Of a DNA stretch of 64,000 nt, positions 55,812 through 64,000 are shown one piece after another. The DNA comes from Siphonodentalium dalli. Taxonomy: Eukaryota > Mollusca > Scaphopoda > Gadilida > Siphonodentaliidae. The notes under the pieces were generated by a model, which was given only the letters and a program-made list of their open reading frames with translations, had not been told where the DNA came from and did not search any database. The translations under genes and the position numbers were made by a program. Position 1 is the first letter of the stretch. Every line of letters begins with the position of its first letter. The stretch is from the NCBI GenBank assembly GCA_032622095.1, contig CP136061.1, positions 6,146,734 to 6,210,733 of the forward strand, read 5' to 3'.

Positions 55812-56743
55812 GAAACTATGTTTGGTGGAGGTTGTGTTGCTATATTGCTTGTCATTTGTGTTCTGATATGATGTAGTATAAGCTGATGGTTTTGCTTTTC
55901 TGTTTTGTTTTTTCTCACAGTTATCTGATCTGTCATAGTTTTCTGTGGTATAGACTGGTAATGATTTGTTTGTATGGCCCTTTGGGTCGACCCCGTGCCA
56001 TGCTCTAAAAAATGATGTTCAGGTTCTCGCTGGCAGTTGGTAGTTTTCTGTTTATCTGTTGCGGTTATTACACGCTTTTGTTGTTGTAAGTTGTGATTAT
56101 TCTGCATGTTATCGTTCCGAATATTTTCTACACGATAGTCTGATGTTGCTACCGGTATATGGTTGATTAAGTTGGTGTTTTCAATATAGCAGCGTTGAGG
56201 CACAGTATTTTGGTTAACACAGTTGTTTTGGTTTACCCGGATTTTGTTTGGGTTTGTTGCTTCTGTTTGTGTATACTGGCTCAGGTTTTGCCTTGCATGA
56301 TGTACTTCGTTACGTCTAAGAATTGTTTCAATATTTCTTTCTGCTTCTGTTAGACGTAGTTTAATCTGATCGTGTTCTAGCTGTTGTAATCGTTGCATGA
56401 TGTTTAGATGGTTATTCGTATTTGATGGTGGATACGTATCATTGGCTTGATGTATTGTGTTATTAGCCACTTCATTCCTTGTTCTCAGTATTTTAATTGT
56501 TTTTGCTTGTTCATTTATAGTATCCTCAAGCCTTGCTATTTCAGCTTGTAGGGATGCCTTTTGCATTTCACAGTTATCTTTACAGCCTGTGTTAATACTA
56601 TTCTTTTGTTTAGTTTTAGTAATTTTTGATTTTGCTATGGTTTTATTTTTATTACCCGTAAGCACAGTTTCATGACTGTCACCAGATGTGATGTCTTGTT
56701 GGGCAGACATGTTGATTTTTTGAGTATGCTCTAGATCTTTCAT
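55724..56743 (-). CDS. LINE ORF1: coiled-coil nucleic-acid-binding protein
   Basis: The first ATG is at 56743, giving 339 residues; the open frame continues upstream to 56842 only through a GTG. A heptad-rich segment (LQAEIARLEDTINEQAKTI, then LNIMQRLQQLEHDQIKLRL) predicts a coiled coil, and the protein is rich in Asn, Gln, Lys and Thr. No CCHC knuckle or RRM is obvious. ORF1 proteins of LINEs coat the RNA and oligomerise; this role is inferred from position and composition. Its 3' end overlaps ORF2 by about 88 bp in a different frame, so ORF2 may be translated by reinitiation or frameshift. Confidence 0.85.
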   Translation of the reverse strand: MKDLEHTQKINMSAQQDITSGDSHETVLTGNKNKTIAKSKITKTKQKNSINTGCKDNCEMQKASLQAEIARLEDTINEQAKTIKILRTRNEVANNTIHQANDTYPPSNTNNHLNIMQRLQQLEHDQIKLRLTEAERNIETILRRNEVHHARQNLSQYTQTEATNPNKIRVNQNNCVNQNTVPQRCYIENTNLINHIPVATSDYRVENIRNDNMQNNHNLQQQKRVITATDKQKTTNCQREPEHHFLEHGTGSTQRAIQTNHYQSIPQKTMTDQITVRKNKTEKQNHQLILHHIRTQMTSNIATQPPPNIVSCHPRLSSRLPKRNMNLETVTYIHGRQHQ

Positions 56744-57167
56744 ATAACAAACACGGGTCGCGCTATCTTCCCCTGGCTCGACATTGGCGCGTCTCTGGCT
56801 CGTGTTACGTTTGTTTGATTTATACGTCGAGCCAGCTGACACGTGCTGTAATCGTATATTTCGAACAATTTTAGCATTTCTGATACAAAATGCCGTCTGC
56901 TATAATCATTTCCGCGATAGTGTCCTCTGACAATGCACTATAAACTGGCCCTCTATACAATCTCACAATTTACGCTTTCATTGGTTTCAAAATCGGGATC
57001 ATGTCATTCATTTCCCTTTAACCTTCGAATATATATATCTCTGCAATATATTTATTCCCAACTTTCGCGAACCGTCCTTTGTCAGTCAATACAATTGCCT
57101 TCAATGCATATTTACAACGGCCAAGAGTTAGCACGTCTGTGGTTCGACGCTGTTTTATACGACGTGC

Positions 57168-57306
57168 CAGACACGGGTCGCGCTAGGATGACTCAAGAGA
57201 TAACGTAATGACGGCAAAAACTTCAAATTGCGCATGCTCTCCGCCAAAGGGGTCCCAAATGGGGAATGGTTTTCCCTGAATCATCTTAGCGCGACCCGTG
57301 TTTAGC
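57168..57306. repeat. Inverted repeat sharing a motif with the LINE 5' UTR
   Basis: ACACGGGTCGCGCTAGGATGA (57171) pairs with TCATCTTAGCGCGACCCGTGT (ending about 57301). The same AACACGGGTCGCGCTATCTT lies in the LINE 5' leader at about 56750, and TCGCGCTATCTTGG recurs at 57411. Words ACGTGCCAG and TAGCACGTC repeat between 57120 and 57400. Confidence 0.7.
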
Positions 57307-57484
57307 ATCGAGTCCCAGATGTGTAGCACGTCGGTACCAGACCTGTAGCACGTCGGGTCGTGCCAGAGAAATTCTGACGTGCCAGTTGGTTTGATACGTC
57401 GTGCTCCAGTCGCGCTATCTTGGACTTTCATAATCATACTATAATTTGTGAGACAAAGTACAATAATATTTCTTTTTGTTTCAG

Positions 57485-57750
57485 GTGGCCGAAGAAGAGG
57501 TGTTGCATTGAATGACATCCTGCGATTCGTTACTGGCTGCGAAGATGAGCCACCTCTAGGCTTCACTTTAAAACCAAGCATAGTGTTTTTCCCAGCTGAT
57601 TCCGATAACAATTTCATCCCTACAGCTAGTACCTGTATAAACCGTCTCAGTCTTCCGAGACCAAGTCATGAAGTACTGATGCCTGATGAAGAGAAGTTGT
57701 TCTCCTACTTTGATTATGCGTTCCTTAATAATTACTATGGCCTGCAATAA
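57485..57750 (+). CDS. Terminal exon of a HECT-domain E3 ubiquitin ligase
   Basis: A polypyrimidine tract (TTTCTTTTTGTTTCAG, ending 57484) precedes the exon, which enters in phase 1 and ends at TAA 57748-57750, giving 87 complete codons. The translated end reads as the HECT C-lobe: LNDILRFVTGCEDEPPLGF, then PTASTCINRLSLP with the catalytic Cys at 57634-57636, and a C-terminal YAFLNNYYGLQ. HECT ligases take ubiquitin onto this Cys and pass it to substrates. Upstream exons were not identified; the intact LINE lies antisense about 650 bp upstream and may be in an intron. The subfamily cannot be set from this exon. AATAAA near 58261 is a possible polyadenylation signal. Confidence 0.82.
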
Positions 57751-57884
57751 TCACATACATGTACAGTCAGTGCAACTTTACTGCATATTAGTTTAGTGAT
57801 TAACGGAATAGTTCAGAGAGTAGCAATATCTTTTACTCTACAAATGACATTTGTCCCCAGTGTGGAACCCACGAAGAAGCAAAA

Positions 57885-58105
57885 GGGTTCTTCAGGGTGT
57901 GAAGCGTAACCAAAAGGGTTCTTTGCGAAGAAAGGGTTTTTCAGCATAAAAATCTCAGAACCAAATCCTTCCGAACCCTGGGTTCCCAATTTTGTCACCA
58001 GTGTGGAACCAAAAGGGTTCTTCGGAAATAATGTTGGTTCTTCGCAAAGAACCAAAAGGGTTCTTGGAGGGTTCTTGGCGTGAAGCACCCTTTTGGTTCT
58101 TCACA
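57885..58105. repeat. AACCAAAAGGGTTCTT foldback repeat
   Basis: Repeated words AACCAAAAGGGTTCTT (57910, 58009, 58050) and the inverse pair GTTCTTCGCAAAGAAC form nested hairpins; CCCTTTTGGTTCTTCAC closes the right end. Probably a MITE-like element directly behind the HECT exon, perhaps within its 3' UTR. Confidence 0.7.
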
Positions 58106-58337
58106 ATGTTAAGAGTGTAGAACAGGCCCCGACATGAAGGGGTACAAATGGAATACATTAATGTTAATTCGTTGTTTGCTGTTACATGTTTCTGAATTTT
58201 GGAAATGTATAAAAAGAAAAAAATGTCTACAAACTGCTACAAAGAGAAACAAATTACAAAAATAAATTTTCAGCAAATTGTTTGTAGCAAATGTTGTTTT
58301 CTTTAATTTCTGCACGTGTTCGACACAATATAATAAT

Positions 58338-58470
58338 TAGAGCATGATTTGTCGTGAAATACGCAGATATAGTGCTTAGTACAGTCACGTAGTTCACTCT
58401 GCTTCACGTCTTGAACTACACAACCTCCCTATGCACTATATCAGCGTATTTCACACCAAATCATGCTCTA
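58338..58470. mobile_element. 133-bp MITE-like inverted repeat
   Basis: TAGAGCATGATTTG start and CAAATCATGCTCTA end. The arms continue through GTGAAATACGC and GATATAGTGC with mismatches. Confidence 0.75.
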
Positions 58471-58983
58471 TTTATTAAATAGTGCACTGTTACTTTTCAG
58501 GGGTTAAGAACTCATTTATTTCACTACAGTCAAACTTTGGTAACTCAAATTCGTAGGGACCGGACAAATACTTCAAGTTATATGTGTTCGATTTAGCGGG
58601 ACTGTCATTAGAATGGTCGGAACACCATAAACTGGAATATTGCCATTTTCGTGCATATTCTTTAACTGACATACCTGTAAACACACTATCATGAAATCGG
58701 TCAACACTTAGCTATACTGAACATACAAAACAAGAAAACCATAGTCAGAAATGGTAACGCCACCAAGATCGTATTATTAGCCATAAATATAAATAATAAT
58801 ACAATTATTCTATAAACTAGCTTTCAAATTTTATGCGGGAAATTTGCGTACTTCCATATTTCAAGTTTTCCCGTTTCTCGTGGCATACATTACTTTCATC
58901 AAACTGTCTTCTTTATTACACAAGCTGATAGGCCCGACTTCACCCGGGCTGTTTCCCATCTGCTTTCCGGTGAAAGGTGCGAT
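58471..58983. other. Unannotated stretch
   Basis: No exon or repeat family recognised. Confidence 0.35.
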
Positions 58984-59500
58984 TTGACCTTCAATTGACT
59001 ATTTCGAAAGTCAAGGTCAGGTCAGGGTCATGATTTGTCCAGTCCAAAACACCCCCACCCGTAGAAAACTACCCATAGGTATCAAATTTCGTCGAAATCC
59101 GTCCGTTTTACCCAACTTGACCTTTAATTAACAATTTTGAAGGTCAAGGTAAGGTCAGAGTCATGATTTGACCCGTCCAAAACACCCCCCCCCCCGACAA
59201 AAGTACCCATAGGTATCAAATTTCGTCGAAATCTATCCGTTTTATCCGAGTTGACCTTTGATTGGCCATATTGAAGGTCAAGGTCAGGCCGAGGTCACGA
59301 TTTGACCCGTTCAAAACTCTCCTCGGACCAAAGTATCCCTAGGTATCAAATTTCGCCGAAATTTGTCCGTTTTACCCAAATTGACCTTGCATTGACAGTT
59401 TTAATGGTCAAGGTCAGGTCGGGGTCACGATTTGACCCGTTCAAAACACTTCCCGGACACAAATACCCATAAGTATCAAATTACGTTGAATTCTATGGAA
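58984..59500 (+). repeat. 132-bp tandem repeat rich in AGGTCA half-sites
   Basis: Four units start with TTGACC at 58984, 59117, 59251 and 59381. Each contains a TCAAGG(T)CA-type word followed by further AGGTC-like steps, then GATTTGACC, a C-rich block, and AGGTATCAAATTTCGTCGAA. Confidence 0.92.
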
Positions 59501-59589
59501 AGCCGAGGAGGACATGTTGGTTGCTAATTGCTAGATATACGACGCGGTATTTTGAAGGTGTTTCAAACTAGGAGATAGAAGTATTCTGC

Positions 59590-59702
59590 CTTTCAAATGG
59601 TGATGAATTATAGTAGTTTATTCAAATTTTATGGCATAAATTGTTATTAAAACCGTATATACTATAAAAAATTTATGACTCGAAAATTAAGTGGGCCTTT
59701 AA
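59590..59702. mobile_element. Element G end fragment
   Basis: Ends CGAAAATTAAGTGGGCCTTTAA. The preceding GGTGATGAATTATAGTA and TTATGGCATAAATTGTTATT are the inverse of 62500-62590. Confidence 0.75.
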
Positions 59703-59935
59703 ACAAAGTCACAATTGCATTTAGGCTCATCTCATACTCGTCCATTCAGCGATATTCTACTGCGCAGTTTGTTATAGCCTCCAGTATTTATTGAGCGTTA
59801 TACCCCCAACTGTTATAATTCGCCTTTAGCAGGCGTACTCTTGCCTCAGATTATTGAGATATTAGGTCACACATAATCACATTAAATCGCATCGTAACAT
59901 AGCAATTGTGTGGGCTCCTTGGCGTGAATATGTAA

Positions 59936-60595
59936 TGAGAAATAGGTCATACGTAATGACATTAAACTCAAGAAAACCCTCGAAAACAAAACAAAATCAC
60001 ATTTAATGTTTTACGTTATTTCCTTCATAAAAAGAATCTTCGTGATAATGAACCCTCTCGTTACTTTAGAATATAGAATTAACCTTAAAATAAAAAAAAT
60101 CTTTGGAACACAGAACCTTCGGAATAACGAACCTTCGGATTGGTGAACCTTCGGAATAGCGAACATTCAGAGAAATTTCGGAATAGTGGACCTTCGGGAT
60201 AGTGAACCTTCGGAATAGAGACATGCCCCCCAATATTCATATTATATGCCCAGAGTTCAAAGGTATGGACCCATAAAATTCTAAACTTGGCCCTTAAAAT
60301 ATTGAACTCACGTAATGACATAAAATCTCAAGAAAACCAGCGAAAACAAAACAAAATTACATTTAATGTTCTAAGTTAAGTTATTTCCTCCTGTATCTGT
60401 ATCGGTGTGCGCGCATGATCAGTTCGGATGTGAGCGCACACTCCATATAAAGAATCTTTGTGAAAATGAACCCTCTCAAATTAGTCTCAATACTTTAAAA
60501 TATAGAATTAACCTAAAAATAACAAAAACCTTCGGAATAGAGAACCTTCGGAATAGCGGACCTTCGGGATAGCAAACCTTCATAATAGAAGCATG
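59936..60595 (+). repeat. Large tandem duplication ending in CCTTCGGAATAG repeats
   Basis: About 59936-60230 and 60308-60595 share ACATTTAATGTT, GAAAACAAAACAAAAT, ATGAACCCTCTC and ATAGAATTAACC, then arrays of GAACCTTCGGAATAGC units. The second copy is shorter. Confidence 0.85.
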
Positions 60596-60849
60596 TCCCC
60601 ACAATTACACCGGTGACGTAAACACATGTGCCAATCTTAGTTGTACTCTCGTAATTATCGGTACGATGAAACGGTGACGGAATCTGACGAGGTTTGCCGA
60701 ATGTACAATCACCCAGTGAATTATCGATCGACCATGCGATATCAAAAAACCAAAAGCTAGAAACACCACACTACGGTGGCGTAATAAAAGAAATACGTTC
60801 ATTCAAAACGTTTTATTTCAAGGATAAATTATAATACACACGCAAATTC

Positions 60850-62278
60850 AACAACTTAAAGGGACATGACAATCTGCAGGATGAGATGGAATAGAATGAG
60901 GGCTCATTTTGGTATCTAACGAAAGGCCGATATTCACACCAGCCACACATATTAACCCCGCCACTGATAGAACAACAGAAGTTGCATTATTCGGTCGACA
61001 ACTGACATAACAAAACATTGTCGGAATCAAGGCCCAAGTTTGTCATCTATTGCCCAACAAAAATATATTAATTCGAGCGAAGCGGTGATTTATGCACATC
61101 TCGAGACCTATTAACCCACCCATGCGAAGGTGCCATGAAACATGGAAAACTGCGTTTGACATCAATGTTTAGAATTTAGATTTCTCGATGAATACGCTAG
61201 CAAAAAACAAGTATTGGGTCTCAAATGACGCAGTGGAATATTGCGCATTCGTTTTTAGCTACAATATGGCTGATTTAGTACGAATATTGAAATGGCGAAC
61301 ACGAAACTCAGTATATATCGGCGCCTATGAAAACAGCTAAAAATAGACTCTAAGTTTACAATAACAATATCAATTTCAGCAGATATAATCCATGTAATGG
61401 GTGGGTTAATCGGTCTCTAGATGTGCATAAATCACCGCTTCGCTCGAATTAATAGATTTCTGTTGTGCAATAGATGACAAACTTCATTTTAATACCAAGT
61501 TTGCTTGTGTGCATAGCGTTATCGCTGTAAAAATACATTTCTACAGCTGTTCCAGGTTACAATACACCAAATGATTTACATAGGCCTCAGTGTTAACAAA
61601 TCCCGCTGGCCTATATTCGCAGCAAAGCTTTGACCCTCCCTGCACGAGTATTTGAAATTAAAGAAGGTCCTTTTAGACACGCAGAAATGTGCACAAAAGT
61701 ACTTGTAAACGTGGTGGATCACACTGCAGCTTGACAAACGTCACACTACCCTTAAAATTGAGAAAAAAAATGACATCGAAAAAAACACAAACACCTCCCA
61801 TAAATTATTCGCCGTTTGCACAGCCACAACCGTTTACCATGTGGCTATATTTGATGTTTCTCGACGGGAAACACTTTTGTGCATTTTTTCGTGCACTTTT
61901 CATCCATGTATCATTGACCATTCAGCTGCCAGAATTTTTTTTATGCTGATCCTAGCTTGGGGGTCCCAGGGGAAATCACTCTACTAATTTGTATTTGGTG
62001 TATTGTAACCTTCCACGGCCTTGATTTCGACAATATTATGTTAGGTCAGTCATGATGAGTCATCGACTGAATAATGCAACTTCTTGTGTCCGACCAGTGG
62101 CGGGGTTAATATATGTGGCTGGGGCGAATATCGTTTAGACACCAAAATGAGCCCTCTACGTTCTGTATTACTTGATATATCGGCCGTTCCACGCAATTTG
62201 AAATTCTGTTCCACAGATTGTCATTCTATTCCATATTCCACCCCATCCCGCAGATTATCATGTCTGAACTTAACGTCA
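60850..62278. mobile_element. Foldback element L, about 1.4 kb, with nested insert
   Basis: The left arm (60850-61033: ACATGACAATCTGCAGGATG, GGGCTCATTTTGGT, GTTGCATTATTCGG) is mirrored by 62014-62278. The arm continues at 61549 (GGTTACAATACACCAAAT), mirrored at 61992-62011. A second palindromic element (61034-61500) therefore sits inside the left arm. No coding capacity was found in the interior. Confidence 0.72.
61034..61500. mobile_element. Palindromic element nested in the left arm of L
   Basis: AGTTTGTCATCTATTGCC, ATTAATTCGAGCGAAGCGGT and GATTTATGCACATCTCGAGA are mirrored at 61415-61495, giving arms of about 85-90 bp with few mismatches around about 300 bp of unrelated centre. Confidence 0.8.
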
Positions 62279-62470
62279 TCACTTTGAGTTGTTGATGGGT
62301 AATACTATTCTCATGACCACAAAATCACTTTGAGTCACCCCAGGTATTCGAGTTATTAAAGTTAGATTTACCAAAGTTTGACTATATTTGGTATTATTAT
62401 TAATACCACTATATTTGGTATTAGTATTAGTACCACATACCGTGGTTTATATGTAGTATTTCATTTTACT

Positions 62471-62932
62471 TTAAAGGCCCATTTAATTTTCGAGCCTCCG
62501 ATTATTTTTTTTATAGTGACTTGATATATGGTTTTAATAACAATCCATGCCATAAAATATGATTAAAATACTATAATTCATCACTATTTGAAACATCTGT
62601 GTCTCAGAAGATACCCACAGAGAAATAGAAAACTGCTGGAGACTTCCCCCCTCTGAAACCCAGAATGCAACAGAATTCAAACTTGTTCAATGAAAGGGGA
62701 AGAACTCTATCTTTAATATATAGTGTTATTCCCCCTGCATTGAAAATAGTACTGATTTTTACTTCAATCTTGATGACAAAACTCAACCAAAAAAACAACA
62801 TGTCCACAGTTTATTACACCGGATAAGTTGATAATACAATGTTTTGGAGCTTCCTCTTTCAAATGGTATATAATATGGCATATATTTTATATAAAGTAAT
62901 CTGGGGGTTCGAAAATTAAGTGGGCCTTTAAA
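62471..62932. mobile_element. Element G, TTAA-bounded
   Basis: TTAAAGGCCCATTTAATTTTCGA start and TCGAAAATTAAGTGGGCCTTTAA end, 462 bp. Fragments occur at 33653 and 59590. Non-coding; an open frame at 62604-62807 is not supported by any motif. Confidence 0.85.
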
Positions 62933-63049
62933 CCTTACTCGTCTTTACTTGTATTATAATAAAACGCATGGTATCCTGGAGGGATTATGCGTTTAAAACA
63001 GATATTTTATTTTCAAAGCAAAAAATGGTGGCTAACTTCTTAAATGTAC

Positions 63050-63514
63050 ATGTACTCAAATCATATCTAATCCGATTAGAAGCTCCTAAATTACCATTTC
63101 TTTGGGGGTAAAACATATTTAATTCGAGTCGAGGAACCCACCCGTCAAAGCTCAGAGTGATTAGATATCAATTTTTGAAATCTATTAATTTTCGGAGATG
63201 TTGGCCACAAGTTGACAGTACCACTTGCTCAAAACGGACAAATTGCGGATGTAAGATGGATAACTCTAAAATCAAGTGGTTATTATTGTTAACAGTAAAC
63301 ACTAGATTTTAGAGTTGTCCATCTTACACCCGCAATTTGTCCATTTTGAGCACGTGGTTCTGCCAACTTGTAGCCCGCATCTCTGAAAATTAATAGATTT
63401 CAAAAATCGATATCTAATCACGGAGCTTTGATGGGTGGGTTCCTCGACTCGAATCAAATATTTTCTACCCCCAAAGAAATAGTAATTTAGGAGTGTCTAA
63501 TCGGATTGAGTACC
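63050..63514. mobile_element. Element E, long hairpin copy
   Basis: Two arms of about 200 bp: CTAATCCGATTAG, GAGTCGAGGAACCCACCC, AGATATCAATTTTTGAAATC and GATAACTCTAAAATC on the left, with complements on the right, around a loop near 63285. The right terminus TCGGATTGAGTACC matches the copy at 23163-23603. Confidence 0.85.
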
Positions 63515-64000
63515 TTAAATTTACATTATTATTTTACCGACTGCTTCCGCACACAATGAATACATAAATAAATCAATATCTCTTCACACCACAAAGTTGT
63601 TCGACCAGGTGCATAAATTCAAGACTGAGCTGGTCTGAGTGAAAACTAATATTAATCGAATTTAAATGAGTAAGGATGAGTAAGGTACCGGACTCCGGTG
63701 GTTAATAGTATGTAGTTAATCATATGGTGTTTTATTTTTGTTTAGAGTTGAATCCAAAGTGTTTTATCGATTAATTTTATTTTATTTATAAACAATCAAC
63801 AAACTGGTGGAGCAAATGTTTAAAAAGATTTGAGAATTGCAATATCATCCTCATGGAGAGTATATTTGGCTATTTACAAAAAATATTTTTATTTAAATCC
63901 GTTTGATGCTAGTTTTCCATTATTTTGTTGGAAAATGGTATAAAACGAATTTAAATAACAACATTTCTCATCAATCGCCAAATATACTTGCATATTGCAA
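63515..64000. other. Unannotated stretch
   Basis: AT-rich, no coding signal. A GGCGATTGATGAGAAATG-type word near the right edge (inverse) and TATTTGGC repeats near 63865 and 63980 hint at an inverted repeat: AGTATATTTGGC at 63861 against GCCAAATATACT at 63978. Confidence 0.4.

Larger units (their letters stand above)
51879..56820 (-). mobile_element. Full-length APE-type LINE with intact ORF1 and ORF2
   Basis: The element reads on the minus strand: short 5' UTR, ORF1, an overlap of about 88 bp, ORF2, a 3' UTR, and a terminal (AAGC)n tail that matches the end of the 18.1-kb copy. The flanks carry TATACGTCGCGCCA (51865-51878) and TATACGTCGAGCCA (56821-56834), 13 of 14 identical, taken as the target duplication. 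That sets the 5' end, though the 5' boundary is less sure than the 3' end. Both ORFs are open, so the copy could be recently active. The clade is not assigned. Confidence 0.9.

Noticed and set aside
57183-57617. 144-residue minus-strand frame over the HECT exon
   Set aside because: It runs antisense to the exon and across its intron boundary and has no recognisable motif.

Overview
The window is AT-rich eukaryotic (animal) DNA and is almost entirely repetitive. It shows no operons or bacterial gene spacing. It does contain an APE-type LINE with intact ORFs, a Ngaro-like tyrosine-recombinase retroelement, hAT, mariner-like and TTAA-target DNA elements, many minisatellites, and one spliced terminal exon of a HECT ubiquitin ligase. 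This mix fits a marine invertebrate, but the species cannot be fixed from the sequence. There is one 100-base assembly gap (42159-42258).

Layout. 1-5345: a GC-rich, decayed Ngaro-like element (gag, RT/RNase H, tyrosine recombinase, SGNH hydrolase). It is interrupted by a 490-bp hAT-like MITE and flanked on both sides by a 66-bp repeat. 5346-17.6 kb: a mosaic of MITE families, here called A (TA-flanked foldback), B (hAT-like, hairpin ends, 8-bp TSD), C (TTAA-flanked, central palindrome) and D (short TTAA element), with microsatellites. 18.1-20.95 kb: a 5'-truncated, mutated LINE copy on the + strand. 21-42 kb: more A/B/C/D copies plus at least eight minisatellites with units of 11, 17, 20, 23, 33, 41, 58 and 73 bp. 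42.66-43.75 kb: a 1,084-bp hAT element with perfect 8-bp TSDs and a BED zinc-finger remnant. 44-46.7 kb: the least repetitive stretch, with a miRNA-like hairpin and a possible 3'-terminal exon. 47.3-50.3 kb: a 3-kb AACGTT-rich satellite with a 124-bp higher-order period. 50.4-51.5 kb: a long-TIR element whose left arm carries a small hairpin insertion. 51.88-56.82 kb: a full-length LINE on the - strand with intact ORF1 and ORF2 and a probable 14-bp TSD. 57485-57750: the HECT terminal exon (+). 58-64 kb: foldback elements, a 132-bp tandem repeat rich in AGGTCA half-sites, a nested foldback complex, and TTAA-bounded and long-hairpin elements.

How the parts relate. The only element that looks capable of encoding its own mobility is the minus-strand LINE. 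The + strand copy at 18.1 kb is a dead relative with at least four lesions. All DNA-transposon copies are non-autonomous and would need transposases encoded elsewhere. Nesting gives a relative chronology: the MITE lies inside the Ngaro element, element E inside an A copy, a LINE tail and a GTCC-rich repeat inside B copies, hAT inside an older inverted repeat, and a palindromic element inside one arm of a larger foldback. The only convincing host gene sequence is the HECT exon.

Family names A-L are local labels. Relationships are read by eye from shared termini and sequence. No database search was possible.
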